DNA of 17,519 nt from Bacteroidales bacterium UBA1256. GTDB lineage: Bacteria; Bacteroidota; Bacteroidia; Bacteroidales; Paludibacteraceae. A program made the position numbers and the translations under genes. Location of the stretch: positions 1 to 17,519 of the forward strand of contig DBVU01000002.1 in the NCBI GenBank assembly GCA_002308195.1, written 5' to 3'. A model generated the notes under the pieces. That model was not told the DNA's origin, made no database searches, and worked only from the letters and a program-made list of their open reading frames with translations. Shown piece by piece: positions 14,209-17,519 of the stretch. How positions within the stretch are numbered: position 1 is the stretch's first letter; every line of letters starts with the position of its first letter.

Positions 14209-15816
14209 ATGGAACAGCAAACCAAATATATTTTCATCACCGGTGGAGTGGTTTCGTCTCTGGGCAAAGGTATCATCTCGGCCAGTTTAGGCAAACTGCT
14301 CCAGGCGCGTGGTTACAAAGTAACCATTCAGAAGTTTGATCCCTATATCAATATTGATCCGGGCACTCTAAATCCATACGAACACGGCGAGTGCTACGTA
14401 ACGATGGATGGAATGGAGACAGACCTGGACCTGGGACACTACGAGCGCTTCACAGGCATTCATACTACGCGCAGCAATTCCATTACTACGGGCCGTATCT
14501 ACAAGACCGTTATCGACCGCGAACGTCGTGGTGACTATCTAGGCAAAACCATTCAGGTGGTACCGCACATCACGGATGAGATCAAGCGTCGTATGCTACG
14601 TGAGGACGAGCAAGATGAACAACTCGACTTCGTCATTACCGAAGTAGGTGGTACGATTGGTGATATCGAGAGTGCTCCGTTTATGGAGGCTATACGTCAA
14701 CTTCGTTGGCAGTTAGGACGCAATGCGGTGAACGTGCACTTGACATACGTGCCTTACCTGAAAGCCGCAGAGGAGATGAAGACGAAACCCACGCAACACA
14801 GTGTGAAAGAACTGCAAAGTATGGGTATTCAACCAGATGTCTTGGTGTTGCGCACAGAACGCCATTTGGATGATCAAATGCGCATGAAAGTAGCTTCGTT
14901 TTGCAATGTTGATCTGGATTGCGTCATTCTGAGCGAAGATAAACCCAGTATATATGAAGTACCTGTCAGTATGTTGCAGCAAGGTCTGGATACCGCTATT
15001 CTACATAAGACAGGATTGCCTGTGAGCGAAACAATAGACATGCAGTCGTGGCTCGATTTCTTGGACAAGCAGCGCCTTGCCACCAGAGAAGTTCATATTG
15101 GCCTGGTAGGTAAATACGACTTGCAAGATGCCTACAAAAGTATTCGCGAGAGTCTGAATCTGGCAGGTATATACAACGATGCGAAGGCTGTTCTGCATTT
15201 TATCAACAGTGAACAGATAACCCCGGAGAACGTAGCTGAACAATTGCGTGGCATGGCGGGAGTGATTATTTGTCCGGGATTTGGTCAACGTGGTATAGAA
15301 GGCAAGATAACAGCCATCCAATACACTCGCACGCACGACATACCGACTTTCGGTATCTGTTTGGGCATGCAAATGATGGTTATCGAGTTCGCCCGAAACG
15401 TGTTGGGATACAAGGATGCCAACAGTCGAGAAATGGATGAGACAACTCCGCATAATGTGATTGACATCATGGAGGAGCAGAAGACTATTACGCAGAAAGG
15501 TGGCACGATGCGTCTAGGCGCTTACGAATGCGTACTGCGAGAAGGAAGCCGCGCTTATGAGGCATATGGACATCAGAAAAATATACTGGAACGCCATCGC
15601 CATCGCTATGAGTTTAATAACGCCTACAAAGCGGATTATGAGCGTAATGGGATGCAGTGCGTGGGAGTCAATCCTTCGGCAGACCTTGTGGAAATAATCG
15701 AAATAACGAGTCATAAGTGGTTTGTAGGCACCCAGTTCCATCCGGAATATTCGTCCACGGTCCTTCATCCGCATCCTCTCTTCCTGAGTTTTTTTAAGGC
15801 TTGCAGTGCTATCTAA
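14209..15816 (+). CDS. pyrG: CTP synthase
   Basis: PyrG aminates UTP to CTP with ATP, using ammonia released from glutamine by its own glutaminase domain. The 535-residue length is normal for the family. The N-terminal synthase domain shows TKYIFITGGVVSSLGKGI (5-22), QKFDPYINIDPGTLNPYEHG (41-60), TDLDLGHYERF (71-81) and VGGTIGDIES (146-155). The class I glutaminase domain (about 294-535) has PGFGQRGIEGK (356-366), GICLGMQ with nucleophile Cys384, and the catalytic pair His511 and Glu513 in QFHPEY. The start codon follows the dapL stop with no gap, so it is the last gene of the glnN operon. Hairpin-forming sequence lies just after the stop. It consumes glutamine made by the first gene of the same operon. 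Confidence 0.97.
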   Translation: MEQQTKYIFITGGVVSSLGKGIISASLGKLLQARGYKVTIQKFDPYINIDPGTLNPYEHGECYVTMDGMETDLDLGHYERFTGIHTTRSNSITTGRIYKTVIDRERRGDYLGKTIQVVPHITDEIKRRMLREDEQDEQLDFVITEVGGTIGDIESAPFMEAIRQLRWQLGRNAVNVHLTYVPYLKAAEEMKTKPTQHSVKELQSMGIQPDVLVLRTERHLDDQMRMKVASFCNVDLDCVILSEDKPSIYEVPVSMLQQGLDTAILHKTGLPVSETIDMQSWLDFLDKQRLATREVHIGLVGKYDLQDAYKSIRESLNLAGIYNDAKAVLHFINSEQITPENVAEQLRGMAGVIICPGFGQRGIEGKITAIQYTRTHDIPTFGICLGMQMMVIEFARNVLGYKDANSREMDETTPHNVIDIMEEQKTITQKGGTMRLGAYECVLREGSRAYEAYGHQKNILERHRHRYEFNNAYKADYERNGMQCVGVNPSADLVEIIEITSHKWFVGTQFHPEYSSTVLHPHPLFLSFFKACSAI

Positions 15817-15817
15817 G

Positions 15818-15841
15818 TGGCAAGAATGCCAAAATGGCATT
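15818..15841 (+). terminator. Overlapping hairpins after pyrG
   Basis: Two mutually exclusive stems share one strand. TGGCA (15818-15822) can pair with TGCCA (15827-15831), or AATGCCA (15825-15831) can pair with TGGCATT (15835-15841) around an AAA loop. The second is longer at 7 bp. An A-rich rather than T-rich stretch follows, so this is not a classical intrinsic terminator. It may stabilise the operon 3' end or end transcription weakly before the glmS promoter. Confidence 0.4.
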
Positions 15842-15857
15842 AAAAAGAATGAAAAAT

Positions 15858-15889
15858 CTTGCATAATTCAGAAAAAAGCAGTATTTTTG
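15858..15889 (+). promoter_or_regulatory. Bacteroidetes-type promoter for glmS
   Basis: CTTG (15858-15861), 20 bp, then TATTTTTG (15882-15889) give an exact -7 box and a one-mismatch -33 box. The leader to the ATG at 15935 would be about 40 nt, too short for a glmS ribozyme. The element matches the glnN promoter at 28 of 32 aligned positions. Confidence 0.7.
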
Positions 15890-15896
15890 CAGTCTG

Positions 15897-15928
15897 AATT
15901 GTAAATGGTAAATGACTAAATTGTAAAT
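15897..15928. repeat. Short repeats in the glmS leader
   Basis: AATTGTAAAT occurs at 15897-15906 and 15919-15928, a 22-bp phase or about two helical turns. The heptamer GTAAATG is repeated in tandem at 15901-15914. There is no Shine-Dalgarno site, so the A/T-rich leader may serve ribosome access, or the phased copies may be a protein site. Confidence 0.6.
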
Positions 15929-15934
15929 AACCTT

Positions 15935-17519
15935 ATGTGTGGTATTGTAGGATATATAGGCAAACGTGATGCGTACCCGATTCTGATTAAGGGTCTTCAT
16001 CGTCTCGAGTACCGTGGTTACGACAGTGCGGGCGTAGCGCTAATCAATCCCGAGGGACGATTGAATGTCTATAAGGCCAAAGGCAAAGTGGCCGAACTGG
16101 AATCGTTTGCAGCAGAGAAAGATACAACCGGTTTTATCGGCATTGCTCATACCCGTTGGGCTACTCACGGCGAGCCCAATGCCGTCAATGCGCACCCTCA
16201 CTATTCTGAGAGTGAACGCTTGGCTATCATCCATAATGGCATTATTGAGAACTACGCCGTGCTGAAAGCAGGTCTGCAGCAGGCAGGTTATACCTTCAAG
16301 TCGGACACAGACACTGAGGTCCTTGTTCAACTGATTGAATATACTCAGGAGAATAAACACGTAGACCTGAAGACGGCTGTGCAGTTGGCGTTGCAGCAAG
16401 TAGTGGGCGCTTATGCTATTGCAATATTAGACAAGGATCATCCGGATCGCCTGATAGCTGCGCGCAAAGGTTCTCCACTGGTAGTAGGTATCGGCCGGAA
16501 TGAGTATTTCTTAGCCTCTGATGCCACGCCTATCGTGGAATATACCGACCAGGTGATTTACATAGAGGACGAAGAAGTAGTAAGTCTGCAGCTAGGCAAA
16601 GATGTCGATATCACGACTATCGGCAATGTGCAGAAGACTCCGGAAATCAAGCGACTGGAACTTTCGCTCAGTCAACTGGAGAAAGGCGGTTATCCGCACT
16701 TCATGCTCAAGGAGATATACGAACAACCGCGTACGTTGGCCGACTCGATGAGAGGCCGTGTTAATGTGCGGCAAGATAATATCGCCCTGTCAGGTTTTAT
16801 TGACAACAAAGAGCGTTTCTTAAAAGCCAAGCGCATTATTATTACTGCATGCGGTACAAGTTGGCATGCCGGTCTGATAGCTATGTATGCCATCGAAGAG
16901 TTCGCTCAAATTCCTGTGGAAGTAGAGTATTCCAGCGAATTTCGTTATCGCAAACCCGTTATCAACAAAGATGATGTGGTAATTGCTATTTCTCAATCAG
17001 GCGAAACCGCAGATACGTTGGCCGCTATCCAACTGGCGAAAGAGAAAGGTGCGTTTATCTTCTCTATTTGTAATGTGGTAGGAGCGTCGATTCCGCGTGT
17101 TAGCGACAGTGGATGCTATACGCACGTTGGGCCGGAGATAGGTGTTGCCAGTACAAAAGCCTTTACAGCCCAAGTGGTAGCATTGACGATGTTGGCACTG
17201 TGTATCGGTCGCGAGAAGGGGACAATAGCTCAGGAGCAATATCTGAATATCGTTCGCGAACTGGGGCGTATTCCTACTAAGATGGAGCGTGTGCTGAAAC
17301 AGGATAAGAAGATTGCTGAGTTTGCAAAGACCTTCACCTATGCGCAGAATTTCATTTATCTAGGGCGCGGCTACAATTATCCGGTGGCTATGGAGGGGGC
17401 TCTCAAACTGAAGGAAATCAGCTATATACACGCCGAAGGTTATCCGGCTGCAGAGATGAAACACGGTCCGATAGCACTTGTGTCGCAAGAGATGCCGGTG
17501 GTTGTGGTTGCTCCACATT
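15935..17519 (+). CDS. glmS: Glutamine--fructose-6-phosphate aminotransferase (3' end beyond window)
   Basis: GlmS makes glucosamine-6-phosphate from fructose-6-phosphate and glutamine, the first committed step to UDP-GlcNAc for peptidoglycan and lipopolysaccharide. The first 528 residues are present of about 610 expected. The glutaminase domain starts MCGIVGYIG with the Cys nucleophile exposed after Met removal, followed by RGYDSAG (27-33), HTRWATHGEPN (72-82), HNGIIENY (100-107) and DTDTEVL (124-130). The isomerase part has two SIS domains: ACGTSWHAG (305-313), SQSGETADT (353-361) and STKAFTAQ (406-413), then GRGYNYPVAMEGALKLKE (477-494) and EMKHGPIAL (507-515). It has its own promoter 118 bp after pyrG, so it need not be part of the glnN operon. 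No defect is seen; the gene is simply cut by the window edge. Confidence 0.97.
   Translation, partial: MCGIVGYIGKRDAYPILIKGLHRLEYRGYDSAGVALINPEGRLNVYKAKGKVAELESFAAEKDTTGFIGIAHTRWATHGEPNAVNAHPHYSESERLAIIHNGIIENYAVLKAGLQQAGYTFKSDTDTEVLVQLIEYTQENKHVDLKTAVQLALQQVVGAYAIAILDKDHPDRLIAARKGSPLVVGIGRNEYFLASDATPIVEYTDQVIYIEDEEVVSLQLGKDVDITTIGNVQKTPEIKRLELSLSQLEKGGYPHFMLKEIYEQPRTLADSMRGRVNVRQDNIALSGFIDNKERFLKAKRIIITACGTSWHAGLIAMYAIEEFAQIPVEVEYSSEFRYRKPVINKDDVVIAISQSGETADTLAAIQLAKEKGAFIFSICNVVGASIPRVSDSGCYTHVGPEIGVASTKAFTAQVVALTMLALCIGREKGTIAQEQYLNIVRELGRIPTKMERVLKQDKKIAEFAKTFTYAQNFIYLGRGYNYPVAMEGALKLKEISYIHAEGYPAAEMKHGPIALVSQEMPVVVVAPH

Noticed and set aside
15817..15934. glmS ribozyme or riboswitch before glmS
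   Set aside because: The predicted leader is about 40 nt and holds no ribozyme-like core. The ribozyme is known mainly from Firmicutes and related Gram-positive bacteria.

Overview
The window looks like chromosomal DNA of a Bacteroidales-type bacterium (phylum Bacteroidota). The evidence is a type III glutamine synthetase, an LL-diaminopimelate aminotransferase, large secreted proteins ending in type IX secretion (T9SS)-like C-terminal signals, a membrane-embedded AraC-family regulator, and promoters of the Bacteroidetes kind (TTG box, 20 bp, TAnnTTTG). I cannot name the genus. All ten genes appear intact except the last, which runs off the right edge. I see no tRNA, rRNA, CRISPR array, insertion sequence or prophage.

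Left part (about 1-8141) is a cell-envelope region. On the minus strand a membrane AraC-type regulator (4892-6118) is followed by a giant exported protein of 1416 residues with a T9SS-like tail (517-4767). A small exported protein with a C-terminal membrane anchor (86-520) is translationally coupled to it by an ATGA overlap. Divergent from the regulator is a secreted von Willebrand factor A (VWA) protein with a T9SS-like tail (6270-8141). Its promoter is a textbook sigma-54 (-24/-12) element, and a perfect dyad lies about 85 bp upstream of the expected start site, overlapping the regulator's own promoter. This control region is the most interesting part of the window.

Right part (about 8127-17519) is core nitrogen metabolism. 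A long PurF-like amidophosphoribosyltransferase (minus, 8127-9884) is divergent from a tightly packed glnN-dapF-dapL-pyrG operon (10096-15816; junctions of 1 nt, a 4-nt overlap and 0 nt). It is followed by glmS with its own promoter. GlnN makes glutamine, while PurF, PyrG and GlmS spend its amide nitrogen on purines, CTP and amino sugars. DapL and DapF make meso-diaminopimelate for lysine and peptidoglycan, so the cluster joins glutamine supply, nucleotide synthesis and wall precursors. The glnN and glmS promoters match at 28 of 32 positions, which suggests shared control or a very strong local promoter consensus.

No wholly new system is evident. The best leads are the sigma-54/dyad/AraC control region, the surface-protein gene pair, the twin promoters, and the altered glutaminase motif of the PurF-like enzyme.
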